Source: Gemmatimonadaceae bacterium
GTDB lineage: Bacteria; Gemmatimonadota; Gemmatimonadetes; Gemmatimonadales; Gemmatimonadaceae
DNA length: 64,000 nt
NCBI GenBank assembly: GCA_030647905.1
Contig: JAUSJA010000014.1
Span: forward strand, 1 to 64,000
Reading direction: 5' to 3'
Shown here in pieces: positions 26,950 to 35,791 of this stretch; the first letter of the stretch is position 1, and each line of letters opens with the position of its first letter. The notes beneath the pieces were generated by a model. It was not told the origin of the DNA. It did not search any database and was given only the letters and a program-made list of their open reading frames with translations. Position numbers and translations under genes: made by a program.

Positions 26950-27944
26950 AAGCGGATCTCGCGGCCCTCTTCAGCTGACTTGTAGATCGCCTGCATCACC
27001 GCCATCACTTTCAGCTGATCCTCGGGCGGCTCATACTCCGCTTCTCCTCGCAAGACCGCAACGAAGTGCGTGAGCTCGGCGCGGTATGACTGGAGGAAAA
27101 CGCTTTCTCTCGCTGCAGCTCCCGTCGGGGAAACGTTGGTCGGCCGGCCATTGAGCTCCTTCACGACACGCAGCGGCGACAGGCGCGCACTGCCGCGAGT
27201 CAAGATCACCTCGAACCACCACCGCTCGTCCTGCCCAACGTACGCCCACGACACGTCAATGCTCAAGCTCATGCCGTTGGCGCACTCGAGATGCACGAGC
27301 ATCATGTCCTCGACGGATCCGGGCCGCGTCTTGTCCATGTGCGCCGTGACCCGTGTTGGCTCGGGAAAATCGGCGAGCCACAGCGCGAGGTCGAGGAGCG
27401 GGTATCCGTACTCGAGGAACGCGCCGCCGCCGGCCTCCGCCTTGTTGTATCGCCAGCCCTGCACCGACCGGAACTGATACTGGCCGGCGCGCATCCCGAT
27501 GACGCGGCCGAGCTCGCCGCCCTGGAGAAACCGGCTCAGCTGCTGCACATCGCTGCGGAAGCGATGGTTGTTGCCGACGACGACCTTGCGCTCCGCGGCC
27601 TTCGCCGCGGTGAGGATGCGAGTCACTCCCCCCGACGTGAGCGACAACGGGCGCTCGCAGATCACGTGTACCTTCTGCTTCAGAGCGCGAAGGACGTGCG
27701 GCTCGTGGAGATGATTCGGCGTCGAGATCACGACGGCATCGAGCTCATCCGAATCGAGCAGCTCATCAATGTCGGTGAAGATGTCGGGTACGCCGAGCCG
27801 CTGCGCGAGCGCGCCCGCCTTCGGGCCGTCGTTGTCGCAGATCGCCACGAGCCGCGCGCCGCGAATGCGCGACAGAACCGGCAGGTGAGCCAGCTGCGCT
27901 ATCGCGCCCGCGCCGACGAGGCCAATCCTGATGTCCGAGCTCAC
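26946..27944 (-). CDS. Gfo/Idh/MocA-family oxidoreductase
   Basis: 332 residues from GTG 27944, five bases after the SpoIID-like gene's stop; the frame is open upstream but only as antisense of that gene. The N-terminus DIRIGLVGAGAIAQLAHLP is the NAD(P) fold; 'LDAVVISTPNHLHEPHVLRAL' and 'VHVICERPLSLT' (EKP motif with R for K) follow. The C-terminal sheet has AGGGAFLEYGYPLLDLALW. The EKP Lys, often important in catalysis, appears as Arg (ERP). The substrate cannot be predicted. Confidence 0.9.
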   Translation of the reverse strand: MSSDIRIGLVGAGAIAQLAHLPVLSRIRGARLVAICDNDGPKAGALAQRLGVPDIFTDIDELLDSDELDAVVISTPNHLHEPHVLRALKQKVHVICERPLSLTSGGVTRILTAAKAAERKVVVGNNHRFRSDVQQLSRFLQGGELGRVIGMRAGQYQFRSVQGWRYNKAEAGGGAFLEYGYPLLDLALWLADFPEPTRVTAHMDKTRPGSVEDMMLVHLECANGMSLSIDVSWAYVGQDERWWFEVILTRGSARLSPLRVVKELNGRPTNVSPTGAAARESVFLQSYRAELTHFVAVLRGEAEYEPPEDQLKVMAVMQAIYKSAEEGREIRL

Positions 27945-27948
27945 CGAA

Positions 27949-29238
27949 TCATCCGCTGATGCGCCCCACTGTCGTTCCCTGATAGTACGTGGTGAGGATC
28001 GTCCTGTAATCCTGTCCCGCGCGAGCACGTCCGATTGCGCCCCACTGACACATTCCGATGCCGTGTCCGTAGCCACCGCCGCGAAGGACGAGCCGCGATA
28101 TCGCGCCTGCCCCGTCGGAGGTCGTTTCGGCCGTGAAATATGTGCTGTTGAGAAGACTGCCGCTCGGCGTGCGCAGAATGAACCGCACGTCGTTTCCGCG
28201 CACGACGTAGTTGCCGCGCTCAGCCTGAATGGAAACCGCGGCGATGCGGTCGGAAGCGGTCCTCCCCTGGATTCGAAGGCCCGTGATCCTTCCGAGCGAG
28301 AGACGGGCGGCACTGCTGTTCGCGGATACCGATGGCTCCGAACCAGCCGTCACCGAGCCCAGGTACTTCTCGAGAGTGCTCTGGAGCTGATCGCCTTCGA
28401 ACGTCGCCGTCCAACGGAACCGCGGAGACGGATCACAATAGTACGAATCGGTTCCCGGAATGCGGTCGCTGACCGGACGCAGATAGGGCTGATTCGGCTG
28501 GCGCCACCATACTTCCTGCACCTCGGCAGTGCTTCCGCCACAAGTGGAGTGATACGGCGTATTGATTATTCGGCCGCCGTAGCGGAGCACCATGCCACGC
28601 GTGGACTCGACGGCGGCGTCGCTGATCGGCTTCTCGGCGTCTACTCCGCCATAGACCTGGTCCTGTACTGACGCAAACATGTCGAAACCGCGGCTACCCG
28701 ACTCGGCCATGTGGATGTACGTGTAGCTTCGCGCCGCTACCGCCTGAGCTTCGACCGCCGCTTCCTCGCCGGGCTTGCGGTCGCCGATCTCGAGAGGAAC
28801 GACGCCGCGGAGATACGACTCCACCCCGAGACGGTTCACGACGAGGAGTCCGCCGTTGCCGGGGGTGATCATCAGCTCGCCGCGATAGCGTTTGCCTTCG
28901 TAGGTCACGTAGGATCCCGGCGTAATGGCACGAACGAGGAACGGTCCCGAATGTCTCGACGTCACCGAGCCGTTGTCGCGCAGCGCCACCAGTTGTCCGC
29001 CGCGCATCCGCACCGTCATCGTTTTGCCGGGATTGCCACGCGTCACGAGATTGGTGCTGTTGCGACTGTAGATGCGCCACGAGCCGGTACCTCCAACGCT
29101 TGGCCTCTGCGCGGACGTGGACAGCGCGATTCTCACCGGCTGGTCGCCATCGTCCACGGATATGTCTTCCGCGCGCCGAGGCAGCACAGAAGCGCAGGCA
29201 GCGGCACCGGCCACGGCGATGAAGAGCAATTTACGCAC
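27949..29238 (-). CDS. SpoIID/LytB-domain protein, probable peptidoglycan lytic enzyme
   Basis: 429 residues with a signal peptide that carries a probable lipobox (LFIAVAGAAACASV). The SpoIID domain shows 'VESYLRGVVPLEIGDRKPGEEAAVEAQAVAARSYTY', with the catalytic Glu expected in VPLEI, then ISDAAVESTRGMVLRYGG, 'TPYHSTCGGSTAEV' and the C-terminal 'LRGGGYGHGIGMCQWGA', the family's hallmark. SpoIID-type enzymes cleave denuded glycan strands, fitting the SPOR proteins encoded earlier in the window. The ATG lies inside the 3' end of hemL (8-base overlap). Confidence 0.93.
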   Translation of the reverse strand: MRKLLFIAVAGAAACASVLPRRAEDISVDDGDQPVRIALSTSAQRPSVGGTGSWRIYSRNSTNLVTRGNPGKTMTVRMRGGQLVALRDNGSVTSRHSGPFLVRAITPGSYVTYEGKRYRGELMITPGNGGLLVVNRLGVESYLRGVVPLEIGDRKPGEEAAVEAQAVAARSYTYIHMAESGSRGFDMFASVQDQVYGGVDAEKPISDAAVESTRGMVLRYGGRIINTPYHSTCGGSTAEVQEVWWRQPNQPYLRPVSDRIPGTDSYYCDPSPRFRWTATFEGDQLQSTLEKYLGSVTAGSEPSVSANSSAARLSLGRITGLRIQGRTASDRIAAVSIQAERGNYVVRGNDVRFILRTPSGSLLNSTYFTAETTSDGAGAISRLVLRGGGYGHGIGMCQWGAIGRARAGQDYRTILTTYYQGTTVGRISG

Positions 29239-30529
29239 GGGCGTACCTCATCGCGTCCTCGAGACGATCGAGTGTCTCATCCACTTCGGCGTCGCCGTGC
29301 GACGCCGACATGAACCCGGCCTCGAACGGGGATGGCGCGAGATAGATCCCCCGCTCCAGCGCCGCGTGAAAGAATCGCTTGAACATTTCCACGTCGCACT
29401 CCTTTGCATGCTGCAGACCGTGAACCGGGCCAGGGTGAAAGAAAAAGCCCCACATCGATCCGGCCGAATCCGCAGTGAACGGAACCGACAGTCGTGACGC
29501 GATCTCGGTGAGACCGGCCACGAGACGCTGCGTGCGCTTTTCGATACGCGCATGCAGCTCGGTCGTGAGCGCGGTGAGTGTCGCGAACCCGGCGGCCATC
29601 GCCAGCGGATTTCCCGAAAGCGTGCCGGCCTGATACACCGGTCCGGTCGGTGCGACGCGCTCCATGATATCCCGCCTTCCGCCGTATGCAGCCGCGGGAA
29701 GGCCGCCGCCGATCACCTTGCCAAGCGTCGTGAGATCGGCGGTCACACCGAATCGCTCGCGCGCCCCGGCTGGCGCAATTCTGAAACCCGTCATCACCTC
29801 ATCGAAGACGAGCAGCGCCCCCGAGTCGTCAGCGATCTGCCGCAATCCTTCGAGGAAGCCTGGGAGCGGCGGAATGAACCCGGAGTTGCCAACGACCGGC
29901 TCGACGATAATCGCGGCCACTCCCTCATGGCAGCCGCGCACGAGCGCGCGTGTTGCGTCGAGATCGTTGAACGGAGCGGTCAGGGTAAGCGCGGCGAGCG
30001 CGGCCGGCACGCCCGGCGAATCTGGCAGTCCGAGCGTGGCCACCCCCGATCCCGCGCGCACCAGGAACGAGTCGGCGTGGCCGTGGTAGCACCCTTCGAA
30101 CTTGAGGATTGCTTCGCGGCCAGTGAACGCGCGTGCCAGTCGGATGGCGCTCATCGTCGCCTCCGTTCCGCTCGAAACGAAGCGCAGCATCTCCATCTGA
30201 GGCATGCGCGCGCGAATCAGTTCACCGAGCGAAACCTCGAGCTCGGTCGGCATCCCGAACGTTGTCCCATCGCGCATCGCGGCGTCCAGAGCATCGAGAA
30301 CCATCGGATGAGCGTGGCCGAGCACCAGAGGTCCCCACGACAGGACATAGTCTATGTACTCATTTCCGTCCGCATCGCGGATCCTCGCTCCCTCTCCCTT
30401 CGCGGCGACGACTGGATCTCCGCCAACTCCATGGAATGCGCGCACCGGCGAATTCACGCCGCCGGGAAACATTTCGCGTGATCGTTTCAGGATTTCAGCG
30501 GAACGGGGTGCCGGTCGCATTCCAGTCAT
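29231..30529 (-). CDS. hemL: Glutamate-1-semialdehyde 2,1-aminomutase
   Basis: 432 residues. The N-terminal 'MFPGGVNSPVRAFHGVGG' and 'DYVLSWGPLVLGHAHP' blocks, the 'FVSSGTEATMSAIRLARAFTGR' PLP-phosphate region, 'LLVFDEVMTGFR' and the Schiff-base Lys in TTLGKVIGGGLP identify GSA aminomutase. It makes 5-aminolevulinate in the C5 tetrapyrrole pathway. The C-terminal part includes the expected 'LAPSPFEAGFMSASH'. No other tetrapyrrole genes are adjacent. Confidence 0.97.
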   Translation of the reverse strand: MTGMRPAPRSAEILKRSREMFPGGVNSPVRAFHGVGGDPVVAAKGEGARIRDADGNEYIDYVLSWGPLVLGHAHPMVLDALDAAMRDGTTFGMPTELEVSLGELIRARMPQMEMLRFVSSGTEATMSAIRLARAFTGREAILKFEGCYHGHADSFLVRAGSGVATLGLPDSPGVPAALAALTLTAPFNDLDATRALVRGCHEGVAAIIVEPVVGNSGFIPPLPGFLEGLRQIADDSGALLVFDEVMTGFRIAPAGARERFGVTADLTTLGKVIGGGLPAAAYGGRRDIMERVAPTGPVYQAGTLSGNPLAMAAGFATLTALTTELHARIEKRTQRLVAGLTEIASRLSVPFTADSAGSMWGFFFHPGPVHGLQHAKECDVEMFKRFFHAALERGIYLAPSPFEAGFMSASHGDAEVDETLDRLEDAMRYARA

Positions 30530-30581
30530 GCCGGTTCAGCGGCTCGACTGAATCGAGTTTGCCGCCGGTCCGGCGACTTCT

Positions 30582-31967
30582 CTACCGGCCATAGCTCCCG
30601 ACAGTGGCAACCATCGGAAGGGATCGCGCGGAGCGAACGACCGCACGCGGCGCGACGGCGGCGATACAGCGCACGACCGTGGCCCGGAAGTCGTAGTCGT
30701 CCACCACTTCCTCGACCGCGACGTCGGCGAACTGTCCGATCGCAACGCTTTCGTCGAGGTACGTGACTCCGTCCACGTCGTCGGCCTGCCACGGCAGCCG
30801 GCCGATCGCCTTGCCCGATTCATCGGTGCGATCCACCAGAACGCGCGCGACACTCCCGACGCGCGACTCATAGCGCTCGGCGGTGATCGACCGCTGGAGC
30901 TCGGTCAGCTGCTCGAGCCGCTCGCGCTTGACTGGATCGGGGACGTCGTCGTGCATGTCGGCTGCCCGGGTGCCTTCCTGCGGGGAATATGTAAACGCAC
31001 CGACCCGGTCGAACTGAATCTCCCCGAGGAACTCGAGCAGCTCGTCGAAGTCCTCCTCCGTCTCCCCGGGAAAGCCGACGATGCAGGTGGTGCGGATGGC
31101 GACACCAGGGACTGCCTCGCGAAAGCGCGCGACGCGGTCGCGGATGGTGCGCTTGCGCTCGGGCCTCCGCATCCGCGCGAGCACCGCATCCGACGCGTGC
31201 TGCATCGGCATGTCGAGGTAGGGCAGGATGCGGTCCTCCTTCGCCAGAACATCGAGAAGCCGCGGCGTGATCCCGGTCGAGTAGAGATAGAGCATCCGGA
31301 TCCACGGAATGGACGTCTCGGCGACGAGAGATTCGAGGAGCTCGGGAAGGCGGATGCCGTCCCTGATATCGCGCCCGTAGTGCGCCAGGTCCTGAGCGAC
31401 GAGATTGATCTCGCGCGCACCCTGCAGCTCGAGAAGCTGCGCTTCGCGAACCACTTCGCCGAGCGCGAAGGAGCGATGCTTCCCTCGCATGAGGGGAATG
31501 GCGCAGAAGGCGCAGCCGTGATCGCAGCCTTCGCTGATCTTGAGATACCGGACGTGCGGGAGATCGCCGGTGTATATGCGTACTCCTGGATGCAGGGCGA
31601 CGGGGTCCCCGCCGACGATGCCGCGTTGCGCCAGCTCCTGGGCGAGCCGGCCCATCTCCGACGCGCCGAGGAAGAGATCCACCTCGGGAAGCGCTTCGGC
31701 GAGCTCCGCCTTGTGCCGCTCGATCATGCAGCCGACGCCGACTACCGCCTGGCAGGCGCCATCCGATTTGTAGCGCGCGGCCTCGATCATCGCGTCGATC
31801 GATTCCTTTTTTGCGGCGTCTATGAATCCGCAGGTGTTGACGATGATGACATCGGCGTCAGCGAGCTGCGGCGTGTACTCACCGCCGTAGTCCGAAAGCT
31901 CGGCGAGGTAGCGCTCGGTATCGACGGTGTTCTTGTCGCAGCCGAGAGTGATGAAGCCGACTTTCAC
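30582..31967 (-). CDS. rimO: Ribosomal protein uS12 methylthiotransferase RimO
   Basis: 461 residues. The N-terminal UPF0004 domain has FITLGCDKNTVDTE, NTCGFIDAAKKES and GVGCMIER (three cluster Cys). The radical-SAM motif is GCDHGCAFCAIPLMRG (CxxxCxxC), and a C-terminal TRAM region follows. The 'LGCDKN..D.E' and 'GFIDAAK.ES' variants are typical of RimO rather than MiaB. The start is GTG at 31967, just after the yajQ stop. The extreme C-terminus (about 20 residues after DYDFRATVV) is not conserved. Confidence 0.95.
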   Translation of the reverse strand: MKVGFITLGCDKNTVDTERYLAELSDYGGEYTPQLADADVIIVNTCGFIDAAKKESIDAMIEAARYKSDGACQAVVGVGCMIERHKAELAEALPEVDLFLGASEMGRLAQELAQRGIVGGDPVALHPGVRIYTGDLPHVRYLKISEGCDHGCAFCAIPLMRGKHRSFALGEVVREAQLLELQGAREINLVAQDLAHYGRDIRDGIRLPELLESLVAETSIPWIRMLYLYSTGITPRLLDVLAKEDRILPYLDMPMQHASDAVLARMRRPERKRTIRDRVARFREAVPGVAIRTTCIVGFPGETEEDFDELLEFLGEIQFDRVGAFTYSPQEGTRAADMHDDVPDPVKRERLEQLTELQRSITAERYESRVGSVARVLVDRTDESGKAIGRLPWQADDVDGVTYLDESVAIGQFADVAVEEVVDDYDFRATVVRCIAAVAPRAVVRSARSLPMVATVGSYGR

Positions 31968-31970
31968 GTG

Positions 31971-32471
31971 CTACCGGTAGTTTCCGAACTTGAGCTCGAC
32001 GCCGAAGTCCTTGCCGCGAAGAAGCGTCATCGCTTCCTGGAGGTCGTCTTTCGACGGAGATGACACGCGCACCTGATCACCCTGTATGGCGGCCTGGACT
32101 TTCTTCAGCTTCGCGTCCTTGATGGCGGCCGAGACCTTCTTCGCCGTGTCGCCGTCGAGCGACATCTTGAGCTTGATCTGGCGAGTGACCTTGTCGCCTC
32201 CCGCCGGCTTCACGTCGCCGATGTCGAGGTTCTTCACGGGGACACCGCGCTTGATCAGCTTGGCCTGGAGAACGTCGAACAGCGCGTCCATGCGGTACTC
32301 GCTCTCCGCCGTCAGGTCGAGAGTTCCCTCGGCGCGCTTGAACTCGATCGTGGCGACCGAGCCCTTGAAGTCGTACCGCTGAGCGATCTCCTTCTGCGCC
32401 TGGTTGACGGCGTTATCAACTTCCTGGAGGTCCACGCCGGTGGTGACGTCGAATGAGGATTGGCTTGCCAT
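31971..32471 (-). CDS. yajQ: YajQ-family nucleotide-binding protein
   Basis: 166 residues, the usual length. MASQSSFDVTTGVDLQEVDNA, 'IAQRYDFKGS', 'LDVLQ.KL..RGV.'-type and 'VKKVQA.IQGDQVRVSSPSKDDLQ' blocks match YajQ (two RRM-like ferredoxin folds). Some YajQ homologues bind cyclic di-GMP; an HD-GYP phosphodiesterase-type gene is also in this window but is disrupted. It lies four bases upstream of rimO. Confidence 0.95.
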   Translation of the reverse strand: MASQSSFDVTTGVDLQEVDNAVNQAQKEIAQRYDFKGSVATIEFKRAEGTLDLTAESEYRMDALFDVLQAKLIKRGVPVKNLDIGDVKPAGGDKVTRQIKLKMSLDGDTAKKVSAAIKDAKLKKVQAAIQGDQVRVSSPSKDDLQEAMTLLRGKDFGVELKFGNYR

Positions 32472-32531
32472 GAAGGCAATTTAACGGAGGAGGGGCGGAA
32501 AGGCGGAACTACATCACTACGGAACTTAGAA

Positions 32532-33389
32532 CTACCCGAGGAAGGACTCCAGAGCTCTCCGACGCGAGTTGTGCCGCAGCTTCAGCAGTGCCTTCTCCTT
32601 GATCTGCCGGACCCGCTCGCGGGTGATGCCAAGAAGTGTCCCGATGTCCTCCAGCGTCATCGGATCCTCGCCGTCGAGCCCGAAGTAAAGCCGCAATATC
32701 TTCGACTCGCGCTCCTTCAATCCGGAGAGCGACTCCTCGATCGCCTCCGTCAGAGCTTTCTCGAACGTCTGCTCGTCGGGAGTGCGGTTGGTCGTATCGG
32801 GGAGGTAGTCGAGGAGGCGGTTGTCTTCGCCAGGGGTCATCGGCGCGTCGAGAGACAGATGCACCTGCGAGATGAGCATCGTCTTCGCGACTTCTTCCTC
32901 GGTGATGTCGAGGCCTTCGGCGATCTCGCTGTGCGTCGGCTGCCGGCCCAGCTCCTGGAGCAGACTGCTGGCCCGCTTGCCGATCCGATGCAGGGCGCCG
33001 GCTCGGTTGAGCGGCACGCGCACGATCCTCGACTGCTCGGCCAGGGCCTGGAGGATGCTCTGCCGGATCCACCACACCGCGTACGAGATGAACTTGATTC
33101 CCTTCGTCTCGTCGAACTTGTGGGCGGCGCGGATGAGCCCGAGGTTGCCCTCGTTGATCAGGTCGGCCAGCGACACGCCCTGATTCTGGTACTTCTTCGC
33201 CACAGAGACGACGAAGCGCAGGTTCGACCGGACGAGCTTGTCCAGTGCTTCCTGATCGTTGGTGCGAATGCGCTGCGCGAGAGTGACCTCCTCCTCGCGC
33301 GTTATCAGCGGATAGACGCTGATGTCACGAAGGTATTGATCCAGCGAGCCTTCGTCGTACTGCGATTTTCGAGTTACCGAGACCGCCAT
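32532..33389 (-). CDS. rpoD: Primary-type RNA polymerase sigma-70 factor
   Basis: 285 residues with regions 1.2 to 4.2 and no region 1.1. Region 1.2 is LDQYLRDISVYPLIT; region 2 contains NLRFVVSVAKKYQNQG, LIQEG-type 'LINEGNLGLIRAAHKFD' and 'GIKFISYAVWWIRQSI'; region 3 is 'VRVPLNRAG'; region 4.2 ends with 'LGITRERVRQIKEKALLKLRH'. The near-perfect group-1 sequences of 2.3-2.4 and 4.2 mean it should recognise ordinary -10/-35 promoters. Short RpoD proteins without region 1.1 are known from several phyla. A ribosome-binding AAGGAG is about 11 bases before the ATG. Confidence 0.93.
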   Translation of the reverse strand: MAVSVTRKSQYDEGSLDQYLRDISVYPLITREEEVTLAQRIRTNDQEALDKLVRSNLRFVVSVAKKYQNQGVSLADLINEGNLGLIRAAHKFDETKGIKFISYAVWWIRQSILQALAEQSRIVRVPLNRAGALHRIGKRASSLLQELGRQPTHSEIAEGLDITEEEVAKTMLISQVHLSLDAPMTPGEDNRLLDYLPDTTNRTPDEQTFEKALTEAIEESLSGLKERESKILRLYFGLDGEDPMTLEDIGTLLGITRERVRQIKEKALLKLRHNSRRRALESFLG

Positions 33390-33460
33390 ACCGGATACTG
33401 CTCCTTACCACGACCACGGTAATATGCCTGGCTTCGCCGGTACGCGCGAGCCAACTGTCT

Positions 33461-34255
33461 TCACTGAATCATCTCGCCGAAACGCTTCCATCTCACGCGA
33501 GTGAGCCAGTCGAGCTTCACTGCGCCGTCAGGATCGTAGCTATAATAGACAACGAGAGGTTGGCCGCGCACAAGTGAGTCGGCCACGAATCCCCAGTACC
33601 GGCTGTCGAGCGAGTTGTCCCTGTTGTCGCCGAGAACGAAGTAGTTCCCCCTTGGGACGACCAGCGGGCCCCAGTTGTTTCGGGAAGGATGATATCCGGG
33701 GCGCGCCTCGAGAGTCGCGACCGTCATCGGAGATCGCGGCGCGTCTTTCAACGGATGCGCCGCGCCGAGAAGATACGCCAGCTGCCAGTTGAACTCCTCG
33801 TCGGAGACGTCGGACCCCGGTGCCGTGTGCAGTGCGTATGACTCACGCTGGGCCGAACCGTTCCGGACCAGGTCTCCGCCCTTCATCTCCAGCGTGTCAC
33901 CGGGCATGCCGACAATGCGCTTCACGAAATTCTTGGTGCGATCCACCGGCCACTGAAAGACGATGACGTCACCGCGCTGCGGAGTGCGGATCGCGGGAAG
34001 CTTCACTTTGGTGAACGGCACCTCGGCGCCGTACACGAGCTTGTTCACGAGAAGGAAATCGCCGACGAGGAGCGTTCCTTCCATACTGCCCGTAGGAATC
34101 TTGAATGCCTCGACGAAGAAGGAGCGAATCACGAAGAAAAGGGCGAGCGCGATGGTGACCGAGCGCAGCCATTCCAACAGGAATGCCATCCTCCCGCTCT
34201 GCCGCCGGTTCGCCCTTACGAGAGCGGTCGCCCGCCGTCTCTCAGTGAACTTCAT
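33461..34255 (-). CDS. lepB: Signal peptidase I
   Basis: 264 residues. A membrane anchor (about 29-45, VTIALALFFVIRSFFVEAF) leads to the catalytic Ser in IPTGSMEGTLLVGD; the catalytic Lys is in NFVKRIVGMPGDTL; and box E is 'YFVLGDNRDNSLDSRYWGFV'. It removes signal peptides of Sec and Tat substrates on the outer face of the inner membrane. The start at 34255 gives a basic cytosolic N-terminus; an internal ATG before AFLLEWLRS would also leave a functional anchor. Confidence 0.96.
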   Translation of the reverse strand: MKFTERRRATALVRANRRQSGRMAFLLEWLRSVTIALALFFVIRSFFVEAFKIPTGSMEGTLLVGDFLLVNKLVYGAEVPFTKVKLPAIRTPQRGDVIVFQWPVDRTKNFVKRIVGMPGDTLEMKGGDLVRNGSAQRESYALHTAPGSDVSDEEFNWQLAYLLGAAHPLKDAPRSPMTVATLEARPGYHPSRNNWGPLVVPRGNYFVLGDNRDNSLDSRYWGFVADSLVRGQPLVVYYSYDPDGAVKLDWLTRVRWKRFGEMIQ

Positions 34256-34276
34256 CCGCCCGATTCTCTCCTCTGC

Positions 34277-35776
34277 CTAGTCCGGTGTCCGAGGATAGTT
34301 GTCGATCTGCGCTCTCTGTAAAGTGCCGGAGAAATCGGCGTAGCCGACTTTGGTCTCCGAGAAAAATTCGTACACCTGCCATCCGCCTTCGCGGTGCCCA
34401 TTCCCGGTCTGCTTTACACCACCGAACGGGAGGTGTGCCTCAGCGCCGATCGTCGGCGCGTTGACGTACGTGATGCCGTTGTCCAGCTCGTTCAGCGCGC
34501 GGAATGCCACGTTCACATTGGATGTATAAATGGAAGACGACAGACCGTACTTCACGTCATTGTTCACGGCGAACGCTTCGTCAGTGGTCGAGACGCGAAT
34601 CACCGACAGTACCGGACCGAAAATCTCCTCCTGCTCCAGCCGCTGTCCCGCTTCAACGCGCGCGAAGATCGTCGGCTCGAAGAAATTCCCATCGTCGAGG
34701 CTTTTCCCGCTGGCGCGACGGCCGCCGCAAAGCAGGTCGTTCCCCTCCGACAGACCGATATCTATATACCGCTCGACCTTCGCCAGCGCCGCTTCGTTGA
34801 TCATCGGGCCCACGTCGGTACCATCCTCCCGTCCGTCGCCAAGACGGAGCGCTCGCGCCTTGTCCACGAGCATGCCAAGGAACCGGTCGTGAATTCCCTT
34901 CTGAAGAATGAGTCTGCTCGTCGCGGTGCAGCGTTGCCCCGTCGTTCCGAACGCGCCCCAGAGCGCACCCTCGAGGGCGACGTCCAGGTCCGCGTCGTCC
35001 ATCACGATCTGCGCGTTCTTGCCGCCCATCTCCAGCGACAGCCGCTTGTGCATCCGGCCGCAGATCTCGCCCACGATTCGTCCCGTCTCCGTCGAGCCGG
35101 TGAACGACACGACTGGAATATCGGGATGCCCGACGATCGCCGGCCCGCAATCCTCCCCGCGGCCGTGCACGAGCTGAACGACTTCGGGAGGCAGCCCTGC
35201 CTCGAGGAGAATCTCGACCAGCAGCGTTCCGGTGTGCGGCACATCTTGCGCCGGCTTGAAGATCACCGAGTTCCCGCAGACGAGCGCCGGGAACATCTTC
35301 CATGTCGGGATCGCCAGCGGAAAGTTGAACGGGCAGATGAGTCCGGCGATTCCGATCGGGCGCCTGTAGCTCATTGCCCATTTGTTGCGCAACTCACTCG
35401 GCACCGTGTGGCCGAACAGACGCCTTCCTTCGCCCGCCGCGTAATAGGCGGTGTCGATTCCCTCCTGGACGTCTCCGCGAGTCTCCGTCAGTGGCTTCCC
35501 CATCTCGCGCGTCATCGCGTTCGCGATCTCTTCCTTGCGCCGCGTGAGCAGATCGCCGACGACTCGGAGTACGTCGCCGCGCGCCGGTGCGGGGGTCACG
35601 CGCCACTGGGCGAAACCCCGCTTCGCGCTCTCTGCCGCGCGATACACGTCGGTTATTCCCGACAGCGGGAACTTCCCGATCAGGTCGGTGCGGTCGGCGG
35701 GGTTCCTGTTCTCGAAGTATTCACCGGAATCGGGGGGCACCCAGGAGCCGGCGATGAAGTTCTTGAATTGTTTCAT
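34277..35776 (-). CDS. Aldehyde dehydrogenase family protein
   Basis: 499 residues, complete. The NAD(P)-binding region has ICPFNFPLAIPTWKMFPALVCGN, VIFKPAQDVPHT and VSFTGSTETGR; the catalytic Glu is in LSLEMGGKNAQ and the catalytic Cys in TTGQRCTATSR. The C-terminal EEIFGPVLSVI motif is present. The sequence resembles the semialdehyde dehydrogenase group (aminoadipate/glutarate-type), but the aldehyde cannot be assigned. It stands between lepB and the NtrC-type regulator without obvious pathway partners. Confidence 0.93.
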   Translation of the reverse strand: MKQFKNFIAGSWVPPDSGEYFENRNPADRTDLIGKFPLSGITDVYRAAESAKRGFAQWRVTPAPARGDVLRVVGDLLTRRKEEIANAMTREMGKPLTETRGDVQEGIDTAYYAAGEGRRLFGHTVPSELRNKWAMSYRRPIGIAGLICPFNFPLAIPTWKMFPALVCGNSVIFKPAQDVPHTGTLLVEILLEAGLPPEVVQLVHGRGEDCGPAIVGHPDIPVVSFTGSTETGRIVGEICGRMHKRLSLEMGGKNAQIVMDDADLDVALEGALWGAFGTTGQRCTATSRLILQKGIHDRFLGMLVDKARALRLGDGREDGTDVGPMINEAALAKVERYIDIGLSEGNDLLCGGRRASGKSLDDGNFFEPTIFARVEAGQRLEQEEIFGPVLSVIRVSTTDEAFAVNNDVKYGLSSSIYTSNVNVAFRALNELDNGITYVNAPTIGAEAHLPFGGVKQTGNGHREGGWQVYEFFSETKVGYADFSGTLQRAQIDNYPRTPD

Positions 35777-35791
35777 TGGTCGGATATGCGT

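Noticed and set aside
33400-33422. Imperfect palindrome TTACC...GGTAA upstream of the sigma factor as an operator
   Set aside because: Only five-base arms and a single copy; too weak to call a regulatory site.
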